This document shows, piece after piece, positions 54,385-63,972 of a stretch of 64,000 bases of DNA (its first letter is position 1; each line of letters opens with the position of its first letter). The notes under the pieces were generated by a model. It was not told where the DNA came from and did not search any database. It saw only the letters and a list, made by a program, of their open reading frames with translations. The position numbers were made by a program, and so were the translations under genes. Source of the DNA: Bacteriovoracaceae bacterium (GTDB taxonomy: Bacteria > Bdellovibrionota > UBA1018); contig CANFJX010000001.1 of the NCBI GenBank assembly GCA_947447665.1, forward strand, positions 62,001-126,000, written 5' to 3'.

Positions 54385-55455
54385 ATGAAGCAAAAATCTC
54401 CAGGTTCGCAAAAAGGACCACAAAAAACTCCCGTTACAAAACTAAAAGAGTCAAGTAAAGACCGAGAAAGTAAAGATTGGGAAGATGAACCTATCGAATC
54501 CTCAGAAGAGGACGAGGATGAATTAGAGGATCCAAGCGAGCCCACAGAATCAGAAATCTCATCCAGTCTCCCGACCACCTCTCTGCAATCAGAGACAGAG
54601 ATCGTTCCTGCTCCTTCCAATGACCCACTCAAACGTTATTTACAGGAGATGAAAAACTACCCCCTCCTAGACCCCCAGGAAGAATATGCCCTAGCCATTC
54701 GCCTGAAAGACCATGGAGACTTGTCAGCGGCCAAAGCACTCATCACCGCAAATCTTCGACTGGTCGTTAAGATCGCTTTTGAATACCGAAACTTCTACTC
54801 AAATGTCCTCGATCTTATCCAAGAAGGAAATATCGGGCTCATGAAGGCGGTTTCAAAATTTGACCCAACCCAAGGAACCCGGCTCGGATATTATGCATCC
54901 TGGTGGATTCGCTCCTACGTTCTCAAGTACCTGCTCGACAATTTCCGGCTCGTCAAAGTGGGAACTACCCAGGCGCAGAAAAAACTTTTTTACCACCTAA
55001 TGCGAGAAAAGGAAAAACTGGAGGCTCAGGGTCTCGTGGCTGGCCCCAAACTTCTTGCTGAAAAACTCAACGTCCGAGAAAAAGACGTGATTGAGATGGG
55101 CCAACGTCTGTCAGGACGAGGGGCAGAGACCTCATTAGAAGCCCCCGCTTACACCGATGCAGAGAACCAGACCTCTCACAAAGATCTCCTCGTAGACGGA
55201 AAAGAAAGCGCGGATGAAGTTCTCGGGCGCCAGGAACTCATACAAATACTAAAACAGCAGCTTCCCGAGTTTCAAAAGCAATTGAACGACAAAGAGCGCC
55301 GGATTTTAAGCGACCGACTTCTGGCAGAAGAACCCAAGACCCTGCAAGAGGTCGCCGACCTCTACGGACTAACTCGGGAGCGAGCTAGGCAGATTGAGGC
55401 GAAAGTCATCGATAAACTTCGCGAGTTTTTACGTCCCATCCTGGCACCTCAGTGA
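54385..55455 (+). CDS. rpoH: Sigma-70-family factor, RpoH-like
   Basis: 356 residues, longer than E. coli RpoH (284). An acidic/Ser-rich N-terminal tail of about 75 residues precedes region 1.2 (DPLKRYLQEMKNYPLLDPQEEYALA), region 2 (DLIQEGNIGLMKAVSKFDPTQGTRLGYYASWWIRSYVLKYLL), the RpoH-type link GTTQAQKKLFYHLMREKEKL, and region 4 (TLQEVADLYGLTRERARQIEAKVIDKL). RpoH drives heat-shock genes. The link Q-x-Q-K-K-L-F pattern is the best evidence for RpoH over RpoD/RpoS. Confidence 0.9.
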   Translation: MKQKSPGSQKGPQKTPVTKLKESSKDRESKDWEDEPIESSEEDEDELEDPSEPTESEISSSLPTTSLQSETEIVPAPSNDPLKRYLQEMKNYPLLDPQEEYALAIRLKDHGDLSAAKALITANLRLVVKIAFEYRNFYSNVLDLIQEGNIGLMKAVSKFDPTQGTRLGYYASWWIRSYVLKYLLDNFRLVKVGTTQAQKKLFYHLMREKEKLEAQGLVAGPKLLAEKLNVREKDVIEMGQRLSGRGAETSLEAPAYTDAENQTSHKDLLVDGKESADEVLGRQELIQILKQQLPEFQKQLNDKERRILSDRLLAEEPKTLQEVADLYGLTRERARQIEAKVIDKLREFLRPILAPQ

Positions 55456-55593
55456 ATGTCAACTTGGCGACTCCCTAAAGTACATACCCGCATGCTAGAC
55501 AAAATGTCCTTTACACTGGCCTACGCATCGTGCTAATTCCTGACCGAAATAAATAGAGAAGAACTCTTCATTTTAATCATTTAGGTAAAAATC

Positions 55594-55872
55594 ATGGCAG
55601 GAAAAACAGCAGTTAGAGAAAAAAAATCCCAAATCATCGCGAAGCACGCTCAAGGCGCAGCTGATACCGGTTCGCCAGAGGTTCAAGTTGCCCTCCTCAC
55701 CTCCCACATCAATGAGCTGAACGAACATTTCAAAATCAACCCAAAGGATCATCACTCTCGCCGTGGTCTCCTCAAGATGGTAGGCCAGAGACGCCGACTC
55801 CTGACTTACCTCAAGACCTCGGATCAAAAGCGCTACACCCAGCTCATTCAGTCTCTTGAATTGAGAAAGTAA
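55594..55872 (+). CDS. rpsO: 30S ribosomal protein S15
   Basis: 92 residues. [24 protein letters not shown] and [22 protein letters not shown] are S15. It binds the central domain of 16S rRNA. The classic rpsO-pnp order follows, with pnp 65 bases later. Confidence 0.98.
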   Translation: MAGKTAVREKKSQIIAKHAQGAADTGSPEVQVALLTSHINELNEHFKINPKDHHSRRGLLKMVGQRRRLLTYLKTSDQKRYTQLIQSLELRK

Positions 55873-55937
55873 GCGCTGCTCCTGAACGTCATCCAGTATT
55901 TTTCATCGATTGCAAAGCACCTCTGTAGGAGGATATT

Positions 55938-58139
55938 ATGATTCATCGTGTATCTTGTGAGATGGGCGGCAAGACGCTGTCCATTGAAACGGGCAAATTA
56001 GCCAAACAGGCAGACGGTTCCGTATTAGTCAGTTATGGTGATACCCGTGTATTAGTCACGGTATGCTCCAGCCACGAGCCCCGCAAGGGCGCAGACTTTT
56101 TCCCACTGACCGTAGAGTTTTCTGAAAAATTCTACGCAGCCGGAAAAATTCCTGGCAGCTTCCACAAGCGTGAAGGGCGCCCGACCCAAGAAGCGACTCT
56201 GTCGGCTCGAATGATCGACCGACCGATTCGCCCACTATTTCCAGAGGGTTACTTTTACGATACTCAAGTGGTTGCTTCAATCCTCTCAGTCGATCCAGAT
56301 GCTGACGTTGACGTTGCAGCCGCCTTAGGCGCCTCTGCAGCACTTCATATCTCGGACATTCCATTCAGCGGCCCGACCGCTGCTTGCCGCATGGGACGGG
56401 TCAATGGCCAATATGTTGTCAATCCGACCTGGTCACAAATCGATACCGGCGAAACCGATATGGAAGTCCTGATCACAGGCACTAAAAACGCCATCATGAT
56501 GGTCGAAGGCGGAGCCAGAGAACTTCCAGAGGAAGTAATCCTCGAAGGCATCGTGCACGGTCACAAAGAGATCAAAAAAGTCATTGAGATGGTAGAAGAG
56601 CTTCGCAAGCTCTGCGGGAAGCCAAAGCGCGTCTTCACTCCACACACGATTGAAACCAGCATCAAGTCTAAGGTTGAAAGTCACGCCAAGGAAGCCCTCC
56701 AAAAGGCGCTAAAAACCAAAGACAAGCAAGCACGATACGATCTCGTCGGAGCAACCAAAAAGGCCGTAATTGAAGCCATGGTTCCAGCCTCTGTGCGAGC
56801 ATCCAATCCTGCGACTGCTGAGCAATTAGAGTCCGACGTCAAGGCTGCGTTTGAACTCCTCCAGTACAACCTGATGCGTGAGATGATCCTCACTGAAAAA
56901 GTTCGAATCGATGGACGAGACACCAAGACGGTCCGTCCGATTGCAGTTGAGGCAGGCTTACTCCCCAGAACCCATGGGAGCGCTCTTTTCACCCGAGGCG
57001 AAACCCAAGTTCTCGCCACGGTCACTCTTGGAACGTCAGATGACGAACAGATCGTCGACACGATGTTTCAGAATGCCATGAAGAAGTTTATGCTCCATTA
57101 CAACTTCCCTCCCTTCAGCGTGGGAGAAACCGGAAGAATGGGCGGCCAAAGCCGTCGTGAGATTGGTCATGGAGCCTTGGCAGAGCGCTCGATTAAAGCG
57201 ATGATGCCAGCCTACGATAAGTTTCCTTACACGGTTCGATTGGTCTGCGAAACCCTAGAAAGCAACGGCTCTTCCTCTATGGGATCCGTCTGCAGCTCCT
57301 CCATGGCATTGATGGACGCTGGCGTTCCCTTCAGTAAACCAGTCGCTGGAATTGCGATGGGTTTAATTAAAGAAGGAAGCCGAGTCGCTGTCCTCACTGA
57401 TATTCTCGGAGATGAAGACCATCTCGGCGATATGGATTTCAAAGTCGCTGGAACTCGGGACGGTGTTACCGGGATTCAAATGGACATCAAAATTGAAGGC
57501 GTCGATGAAGCCATCATGAAGACTGCTCTAGCCCAGGCAAGAGAAGGTCGGATTCACATCTTGAATGAGATGAGTCATGCTCTCGAAACGCCGCGTACTG
57601 ACATGTCCAAATTCGCTCCTCGAATCACCACGATGTCCGTTCCCGTGGATAAGATCCGTGAAGTGATTGGCTCGGGCGGCAAAGTGATTAAGGAAATTAT
57701 CGCTCAGACTGGCTGTAAGATCGACATCAACGACGACGGAAAAATTAATATTGCCTCCAATGATGGCGTAGCAGCGCAAAAGGCAATTGACATGATCCGA
57801 AGTATTGTTGCTGAAGTTGAAATCGGCAAGATCTACAAGGGTCTTGTTAAAAAAGTTGTCGACTTTGGAGCCTTCATCGGAATTCTCCCAAGCCAAGACG
57901 GTTTGCTTCATATCTCCGAAATTGCCCATGAGCGGGTGAACAACGTGCTCGACTTCATGAAAGAGGGCGACGAGGTCGAGGTTAAGGTCATTGAAGTGGA
58001 TAAGGCTGGAAAGATTCGTCTCTCCAGAAAGGTCCTTCTTCCTGCTCCAGAAGGCGCAGAAAGCCAAGGGGACCGTCCTTTTAGACCTCGAGGCGGAGAC
58101 CGACCCCACTCAGGTGGTGGACGCGGCCCGCGCTCATAA
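55938..58139 (+). CDS. pnp: Polynucleotide phosphorylase
   Basis: 733 residues. Two RNase PH domains (first: [28 protein letters not shown]; second: [20 protein letters not shown]), a KH domain with the [15 protein letters not shown] loop and an S1 domain near the end ([24 protein letters not shown]). It phosphorolyses RNA from the 3' end. AGGAGG precedes the ATG. The stop overlaps the convergent gene by 6 bases. Confidence 0.98.
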   Translation: MIHRVSCEMGGKTLSIETGKLAKQADGSVLVSYGDTRVLVTVCSSHEPRKGADFFPLTVEFSEKFYAAGKIPGSFHKREGRPTQEATLSARMIDRPIRPLFPEGYFYDTQVVASILSVDPDADVDVAAALGASAALHISDIPFSGPTAACRMGRVNGQYVVNPTWSQIDTGETDMEVLITGTKNAIMMVEGGARELPEEVILEGIVHGHKEIKKVIEMVEELRKLCGKPKRVFTPHTIETSIKSKVESHAKEALQKALKTKDKQARYDLVGATKKAVIEAMVPASVRASNPATAEQLESDVKAAFELLQYNLMREMILTEKVRIDGRDTKTVRPIAVEAGLLPRTHGSALFTRGETQVLATVTLGTSDDEQIVDTMFQNAMKKFMLHYNFPPFSVGETGRMGGQSRREIGHGALAERSIKAMMPAYDKFPYTVRLVCETLESNGSSSMGSVCSSSMALMDAGVPFSKPVAGIAMGLIKEGSRVAVLTDILGDEDHLGDMDFKVAGTRDGVTGIQMDIKIEGVDEAIMKTALAQAREGRIHILNEMSHALETPRTDMSKFAPRITTMSVPVDKIREVIGSGGKVIKEIIAQTGCKIDINDDGKINIASNDGVAAQKAIDMIRSIVAEVEIGKIYKGLVKKVVDFGAFIGILPSQDGLLHISEIAHERVNNVLDFMKEGDEVEVKVIEVDKAGKIRLSRKVLLPAPEGAESQGDRPFRPRGGDRPHSGGGRGPRS

Positions 58140-59060
58140 GAGCGTCCAACTGAGTAAAAGACCTGCATAAGTCGGCGAAAAGCTCGTCAGACCACCCATT
58201 GGAAGATGGATGTACGGGTTCACACTCAAGTTGGGCATGACGTCCCAGGCCAGTCCTGGCTCTAGATCAAAAATCAAAGCACTCCAGCCAGATGAGCTAC
58301 GCGAACGAACGTGGCTCATCTGGCTTTCAAAAAGGCAATTCAGCCCCAAAGAAGGTGCGAGCTGATAGAATAGATTAGGCCCGAGATACAGGTCCAGATC
58401 ACTTCCATACCCCTGAACACTCAAGACATTAGCTCGAATCGAGCTTGATAGACCCAAGGCAAAGCGACTCTCGGGAATCGAATACGTGAGAGCCTGAACG
58501 CTCTGAATCCCGAGATTCAGTCCCGAATTCACCGATGCGCTGGATAATGGAAGGTGTAGTCTTGCGTCGACGTACAGATTCCAATTCTCACCACTGAGAA
58601 ACGATCCATCAGCCAGACGAACAAAAGGGTCATGAATTTGCGTCGGAAACTGCTCAAGACCTCGCACACTCCAATAAGCATTTCCAGACAAAGTCACAAG
58701 CTCACTGAGGCGGTAGCCCACGCCGAGAAAATTACGTAGAAGAAGCGACTCCCGATATCCCGGGGCAACCGCCTGGAGAGAAGGACTCGAGATCATGCCA
58801 AAGTAATTTACTGTAATGTTTTTCAGAATATCACTCGGCTCAAACGTCTCCACCGCGTTTTTTTGAAACGAGCCTAGAAAGTTAGGCCTGGGGAACTCAG
58901 ATCGGCCCGGATCCAAATCCAAACTCCCCGACTCGACCTCAGCGGGATCGAACACCTCCGTGCGGGCATCGGCCTGTGCCGGCTCGAACAACATCCACCC
59001 CACTGACAGCACCCCGACACGCATCCATGCAGACCGCCGCAACTCATTAAAATAACGCAT
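58134..59060 (-). CDS. Outer-membrane beta-barrel protein of unknown function
   Basis: 308 residues. N-terminal signal peptide (VGVLSVGWMLFEPAQADA) and many alternating hydrophobic/aromatic strands (LLRNFLGVGYRLSELVTLSGNAYW; LGLSSSIRANVLSVQGYG). The likely start M-RYFNEL is retained. It stands in the opposite orientation to pnp and tmk; no family recognised. Confidence 0.6.
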   Translation of the reverse strand: MRYFNELRRSAWMRVGVLSVGWMLFEPAQADARTEVFDPAEVESGSLDLDPGRSEFPRPNFLGSFQKNAVETFEPSDILKNITVNYFGMISSPSLQAVAPGYRESLLLRNFLGVGYRLSELVTLSGNAYWSVRGLEQFPTQIHDPFVRLADGSFLSGENWNLYVDARLHLPLSSASVNSGLNLGIQSVQALTYSIPESRFALGLSSSIRANVLSVQGYGSDLDLYLGPNLFYQLAPSLGLNCLFESQMSHVRSRSSSGWSALIFDLEPGLAWDVMPNLSVNPYIHLPMGGLTSFSPTYAGLLLSWTLL

Positions 59061-59181
59061 GTTTCCCCCACGAACCTTTAAGCAAGCCGCCTGCCAAAGG
59101 AGGGAACTTGCAGAAGGGCGCCCGTGGGCTTTCCAGGATTCCCTTGACGCCTTGCCCCACCTCAGCTAACCCACGAAAGAG

Positions 59182-59811
59182 ATGGCAAAAACAAAACGAG
59201 GAATCTTCATCACTTTCGAAGGAACCGAGGGATCAGGCAAGTCGACCCTCATCAGTCACCTCAGACAAGGCTTGGAAAAAGCTGGAAAAAAGGTGGTCTC
59301 TACCCGCGAGCCTGGGGGCAATCCCGTCTCAGAGAAAATTCGGGAGACCGTCCTCAACTTCCCGATGAACGCCTGGACCGAACTTCTCCTCTACGAAGCT
59401 GCTCGGTCTGAAAATCTGGCTCAGTTCGTTTTACCTGCACTGAGCGAGGGGAAAATAGTCCTCTGCGATCGATTTACCGACTCAAGCCTCGCCTATCAAG
59501 GCTATGCACGGGGGCTCCCCTGGAAAAAAGTTACACTTCTCAACGAGTTAGCCACCCAAGGACTCATACCCGATCTTACCGTCTTTCTAGACATTGATCC
59601 CGAAGTCGGGCTCCGGAGAGCTCAGGATGGCAATCGTTTTGAAGAAGAGGGAGTCAAATTCCAGGAGAAAGTCCGTCGGGGCTTCCTCAGAGCCCGACGC
59701 GAGAACCCCAAGCGTTGGCTTACGTTAAAAATCCATCACCAAACTCCTGAGCAGTTGACCAAAACTGTGCTAAAAGAGGTAGTCCGAAGATTTCGAGTAG
59801 TAACCCCATAG
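59182..59811 (+). CDS. tmk: Thymidylate kinase
   Basis: 209 residues. P-loop FEGTEGSGKST, the TREPGGNPVSEKIRE motif, DRFTDSSLAYQGYARGL lid region and FLDIDPEVGLRRAQ are Tmk. It makes dTDP from dTMP. 13 bases before holB, a common association. Confidence 0.97.
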   Translation: MAKTKRGIFITFEGTEGSGKSTLISHLRQGLEKAGKKVVSTREPGGNPVSEKIRETVLNFPMNAWTELLLYEAARSENLAQFVLPALSEGKIVLCDRFTDSSLAYQGYARGLPWKKVTLLNELATQGLIPDLTVFLDIDPEVGLRRAQDGNRFEEEGVKFQEKVRRGFLRARRENPKRWLTLKIHHQTPEQLTKTVLKEVVRRFRVVTP

Positions 59812-59824
59812 GAACTAAAACGCG

Positions 59825-60946
59825 TTGACCCAAGGCCCCAAGGATCTAAGCACCCCCCTCCTCAAACTCGAGACATTTCCTGAGTTGCTCCTGAAGCATC
59901 ATGGGAAGGGGCTCTTTGCTCCTATTGCCCAATGGAAGAAATCCAATAAGACCCCCCCTGTTCTCCTGTTTACCGGCCAAGCGGGAATCGGAAAAAGGGC
60001 CATGGCGATGTTCCTCGCCCAATGGCTCCTCTGCGAAAATCCCGAGCCGCAAGGAAGTCCCGCCCCCTGCAAGAGCTGCCACTCCTGCCGAAGCTTCCTC
60101 GCCGGCAGTCACACGGCCTATACTGAGATCATTCCAGACGAGGACGCCGAGTCCCTAAAAATTGATCAGTTTCGAGAACTCAGAGCCACGGTCGGATTTG
60201 GGACCTACCACCATCAATTGCGGATCATTCTTATTCCACATGTGGAGCGGATGACTTTGCAAGCAGCTAACTCGATGCTCAAGCTCTTGGAGGAGACCCC
60301 AGCCGGCTGGCAGTTTTTACTCACCACCCATGACGCCACTCTCCTGCTTCCGACGCTCGTTTCCCGATGCCAGACGGTCAAACTTAAACCACTCCCACTC
60401 TTAGAGATTCAAAATCTTTTGATGGAACGAGGAATGAATCCTATCCAATCCCAAGTTTGTGCTGAGCTTTCTCAAGGGAGCTGGGATCGGGCTCTCAGCT
60501 TTGCCCAAGACGATCTTTGGAATAAAAGGAAAGAGGTTCTGAAGTTTCTCGAAGAACCCCACTTGCACTTGAACTCGCTCATTGATTGGGCAGCACAAAA
60601 AAATTCAAATTTCGAAACCCTCGTCGACTTCCTGGAGCAACTCACCTCCGACCTATTGAATTGGGCCTCACAAGTCCCTCTCGAGGCTCCAGAGCAATAT
60701 GCATGGAAAACCCCCGACGCCAGATCTGAGCTGGCCGCTCAGGCTCGGAGTCAGATTCAAAAACAAGGTAGCCTCGAAATGGCGCGGACTTTTTGGCTCG
60801 ATCAAGCAGAACGCCTCGGGCAAAGTCGACACGAGATCCATCTTCCACTCAACCGTAAGGTACTCATTCAGGACGTGCTTTTTCCTTGGATTCACCCCGG
60901 AATCAAGAACGTCGGCTCTCCAGATTTGGCGGGGCCTCGCTTATGA
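59825..60946 (+). CDS. holB: DNA polymerase III delta-prime subunit
   Basis: 373 residues from a TTG start (AGGA about 12 bases upstream). P-loop-like FTGQAGIGKRAMAMFLA, Zn motif with Cys spacing CENPEPQGSPAPCKSCHSC, sensor regions MLKLLEETP and SRCQTVKLKPL. Delta-prime is the clamp-loader stator. It ends with ATGA overlapping the first ABC ATPase gene, so replication and lipid-transport genes are translationally coupled. Confidence 0.9.
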   Translation: MTQGPKDLSTPLLKLETFPELLLKHHGKGLFAPIAQWKKSNKTPPVLLFTGQAGIGKRAMAMFLAQWLLCENPEPQGSPAPCKSCHSCRSFLAGSHTAYTEIIPDEDAESLKIDQFRELRATVGFGTYHHQLRIILIPHVERMTLQAANSMLKLLEETPAGWQFLLTTHDATLLLPTLVSRCQTVKLKPLPLLEIQNLLMERGMNPIQSQVCAELSQGSWDRALSFAQDDLWNKRKEVLKFLEEPHLHLNSLIDWAAQKNSNFETLVDFLEQLTSDLLNWASQVPLEAPEQYAWKTPDARSELAAQARSQIQKQGSLEMARTFWLDQAERLGQSRHEIHLPLNRKVLIQDVLFPWIHPGIKNVGSPDLAGPRL

Positions 60947-61650
60947 TTTCAATCAAGAATGCTGGAAAAGAATTTCAGGGTCGTTGGATTTTTCGAAATC
61001 TTTCCTTAGAAGTTCCTGAGGGCGACTCAGTCGTATTAATCGGTCCGTCGGGAAGTGGCAAAAGCATTCTATTAAAAACGATCGCTGGACTGATTGCACC
61101 GACTGAGGGTGAAATTCAAGTTTCGAGCAAAAACGTGGGAATGCTTTTTCAGAAAAACGCTCTCTTTGACTCGTTAACCGTCGAGGAAAACCTTCTATTT
61201 CCTTTGCGAGAAGTTAAAAAAATTACCGGTCCTCCTGCGCAAGAACAAGTCACGAGATTTCTTGAGCAAGTCGGACTCGGAGGTTGCGAAAAGCTCTTCC
61301 CAGATGAGATCTCTGGCGGCATGCAAAAGCGCCTTGGGATCGCACGTGCCCTCATCGTTCAGCCCGAGGTCATCCTCTACGACGAGCCCACTGCAGGGCT
61401 CGATCCCATCACCTCAAAAAAGATTGCCGAACTCATCCGTAAACTGATGAAGGAAACTCGCAGTACTCTTTTAACCGTGACCAACGACATGCAGCGAGCC
61501 TACCAGATCGGGAACCAAATTTTTCTCCTCGCCAATGGAAAGTTGATTCCTGGAGGAACTCCCCAACAAGTTCAAATCACTGGCGACCCCATGATTCGAC
61601 AATTTATTTACGGCCTCAAATCAGGTCCTCTCACCGGAGGTATCGCATGA
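60943..61650 (+). CDS. MlaF-type ATPase 1 of asymmetric Mla system, lacking the switch histidine
   Basis: 235 residues from the ATG at 60943 (ATGA overlap with holB). Walker A GPSGSGKS (34-41), Q-loop MLFQKNALFDSL, intact signature ISGGMQKR (123-130), Walker B VILYDEPTAG with Glu 148, but the H-loop reads TVTND, so residue 181 is Asn in place of His. The partner ATPase has the opposite change. Together they would form an asymmetric pair in which only one ATP site is standard. Confidence 0.9.
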   Translation: MISIKNAGKEFQGRWIFRNLSLEVPEGDSVVLIGPSGSGKSILLKTIAGLIAPTEGEIQVSSKNVGMLFQKNALFDSLTVEENLLFPLREVKKITGPPAQEQVTRFLEQVGLGGCEKLFPDEISGGMQKRLGIARALIVQPEVILYDEPTAGLDPITSKKIAELIRKLMKETRSTLLTVTNDMQRAYQIGNQIFLLANGKLIPGGTPQQVQITGDPMIRQFIYGLKSGPLTGGIA

Positions 61651-62450
61651 GTATTCGTTTTGAGCAGGTATCAAAATCCTTCGGCTCTAAGCGTGTGCTC
61701 GATGGAGTGTCTTTCGAAGTGGAGCGGGGCGAAATTCTTTTTATCTTAGGGCGCAGCGGGATGGGCAAATCAGTAACCCTCAAGCAGATGATTGGCCTAC
61801 TCAAGCCTGACTCGGGACACATCTACGTTGATCATCAGGACGTCACTCAGCTTGACGAGAACCAACTTGCCCGGGTCCGTCAAAAATGCGGAATGGTGTT
61901 TCAGCACCCTGCACTTTTGGACTCCCTCACAGTTTATGAGAACATTGCATTTGGACTAAAGACGGTCCAGTTCATCCGAAGCGCTGGGGGAGCGCTCCCC
62001 GAGGAAGAAATCAAGAGACGTGTAATTGAAAAACTTGCACTCGTGCACTTAGGTCCTGAGATTTTAGATCGACTGCCCTCGGAGCTTTCCTACGGGATGC
62101 AAAAGCGAGTCTCCTTGGCTCGCACTCTGGCGCCCAATCCCTCGTATCTCCTCTTTGACGAACCCACCACTGGGCTCGATCCCATTACTACCAATGCGGT
62201 CAATGATCTGATCCACGACCTATCAAGAAAACTCCAAGTCACCAGCCTAGTTGTTTCCCATGATATGGCCTGCGCCTTAAAAATCGCCGACCGAATCCTA
62301 GTTTTAGACCATGGTAAAATTTTAGCTCATACGAGTAATGAACTCCTGAAACTTTCTCAAGAACCATTGATTCAGGACTTTTTATCCGAGACCTTAGCTC
62401 TCCTTCCTCCTGAGGAACGGTTTGATTCACTCGCTGGGGTTAGGCAATGA
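61647..62450 (+). CDS. MlaF-type ATPase 2 of asymmetric Mla system, altered signature
   Basis: 267 residues. Walker A GRSGMGKS (35-42), Q-loop MVFQHPALLDSL, Walker B YLLFDEPTTG with Glu 172, intact switch His 205 in VVSHDM; but the signature reads LSYGMQKR (147-154), with Tyr in place of Gly. A C-terminal extension of about 40 residues follows. Overlaps both neighbours by 4 bases. Confidence 0.9.
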   Translation: MSIRFEQVSKSFGSKRVLDGVSFEVERGEILFILGRSGMGKSVTLKQMIGLLKPDSGHIYVDHQDVTQLDENQLARVRQKCGMVFQHPALLDSLTVYENIAFGLKTVQFIRSAGGALPEEEIKRRVIEKLALVHLGPEILDRLPSELSYGMQKRVSLARTLAPNPSYLLFDEPTTGLDPITTNAVNDLIHDLSRKLQVTSLVVSHDMACALKIADRILVLDHGKILAHTSNELLKLSQEPLIQDFLSETLALLPPEERFDSLAGVRQ

Positions 62451-63226
62451 TGGCCTTTTTTCAGGAACTGGGAGCAACCAGTTTATTTTTTGTCCGGGTC
62501 GTTCGTACGCTCTTTTCGACTCAGGGTAATTTTCAGCCTATTCTGGCTCAGATCGCTTTCGTTTCTTACCGATCGCTCTCGACAGTGCTCTTTGCCGGAG
62601 TTTTTGTCGGGGCTATTTTAGTTCTCCAAATCGACCTGATTCTCGCAAAATATGACGCAGAGATTTTTCTTGGGGGACTTAACACCTCTACCGTGATTCG
62701 AGAAGTCGGACCCCTGATCATTTCATTTCTGTTAGCTGGAAAAATTGGCGCCTTCACAGCCGCAGAGCTCGGCACTATGCGAGTTACTGAACAAATCGAC
62801 GCCATCGAATGCCTTGGCACCAACCCCATTCACTATCTAGTCGTACCACGCCTATTCGGCATTATCTTATCGAGCCTGATTCTACTCTTTTTGGGCCTCT
62901 TAATCAGCGTCGGGGGTGCCATGGCTGTGGCCTGGTTTGCCTGTGGCATCAACACTCTTGAATTTGCTTCGAGTATTCCCAAATTTGTTTCGGTCAGTAC
63001 CTTTTTCGCTGCACTCTTCAAGGCTCTGATTTACGGAGCGATCGTGGCCACTGTTTCCTGCCATCGGGGCTTCACAGCATCCGGCGGAGCTCGGGGCGTG
63101 GGTCAGGCAGTCACTCAGGCGGCCATCTACACCAATCTCTACATCTTGTTTGCTAATTTTGGCATCACTCACCTTCTTGATCTGGCAGAGAAACTGACTC
63201 AGAGTGCCCTGGGAGTCTCGCCATGA
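62447..63226 (+). CDS. MlaE-type permease 1
   Basis: 259 residues. Membrane permease with the MlaE pattern AGKIGAFTAAELGTMRVTEQIDAIECLG (key residues G-A-E-G-T-M-TEQIDA) and the ending ASGGARGVGQAVTQA. Overlaps the ATPase 2 stop and the next permease start (ATGA at both ends). Distinct in sequence from permease 2 and from mlaE at 12673. Confidence 0.92.
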   Translation: MMAFFQELGATSLFFVRVVRTLFSTQGNFQPILAQIAFVSYRSLSTVLFAGVFVGAILVLQIDLILAKYDAEIFLGGLNTSTVIREVGPLIISFLLAGKIGAFTAAELGTMRVTEQIDAIECLGTNPIHYLVVPRLFGIILSSLILLFLGLLISVGGAMAVAWFACGINTLEFASSIPKFVSVSTFFAALFKALIYGAIVATVSCHRGFTASGGARGVGQAVTQAAIYTNLYILFANFGITHLLDLAEKLTQSALGVSP

Positions 63227-63972
63227 ATCAATCGCTGGTTTGGGTCAGTATTATCCAACTTTTCTTCAAGACCTTGCTGAACCTTTTCCAACCGAGCGCA
63301 TGGCGTCGATCTGAGATCATGCAATCTATCATTCAGAGTGGAATTAAAAGTATCCCAATCGTCGTTCTTTCCACTGCCTTTGCTGGTGTCGTGGTCACCC
63401 AGCAAATCGCTTGGCACATGGACTTGGCACTCCACGATGTTTCCATGATTCCCGGATTTACGGGTCAATTTATTTTTCGAGAACTAGGAATTGCGATTCC
63501 AGCCTTACTACTCGTATCCAAAGTAGGTGCCTCCATTACTGCTGAAATAGGAACTATGAAGGTCACCGAGCAAATCGATGCTCTCAAACTGCTGAGAATC
63601 GACCCAGTGGAGTATCTGGTTTTCCCACGATTCATTGCTGGGATCGTCTCCAGTGCATGCCTGACCCTCTTGGCCGTCGCCGTAACACTCTGCTGCTCCG
63701 GCTTGGTCGGAGTTTTAGGATATAATTTTGGTATCCTTGAGTTTTTAAATGGGATGAAGCATTTTATCGGAGTCGCAGACTTGGCGTGCGCCCTCGTCAA
63801 AGGAGTGGCCTTCGGTTCGCTAATCCCGATCATTTCATGTGCCTACGGATTCCGCTGCGAGGGTGGGGCTCAAGGGGTGGGGACAGCAACAACCCAAGCC
63901 GTAGTCTCGGCCACAGTCGCCATTATTATTTTGGATTTTTTGATTACTTATCTGTTTACGTGGTTTTTATGA
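63223..63972 (+). CDS. MlaE-type permease 2
   Basis: 249 residues. MlaE pattern VSKVGASITAEIGTMKVTEQIDALKLL and ending CEGGAQGVGTATTQAVVSAT; about five to six membrane helices. It differs clearly from permease 1, so the channel may be a heterodimer. Overlaps the following gene start by 4 bases. Confidence 0.92.
   Translation: MNQSLVWVSIIQLFFKTLLNLFQPSAWRRSEIMQSIIQSGIKSIPIVVLSTAFAGVVVTQQIAWHMDLALHDVSMIPGFTGQFIFRELGIAIPALLLVSKVGASITAEIGTMKVTEQIDALKLLRIDPVEYLVFPRFIAGIVSSACLTLLAVAVTLCCSGLVGVLGYNFGILEFLNGMKHFIGVADLACALVKGVAFGSLIPIISCAYGFRCEGGAQGVGTATTQAVVSATVAIIILDFLITYLFTWFL

Noticed and set aside
57528-58109. A 193-codon open frame on the minus strand inside pnp
   Set aside because: Antisense to the KH and S1 domains of pnp; its residues do not form a recognisable domain and it has no good start.
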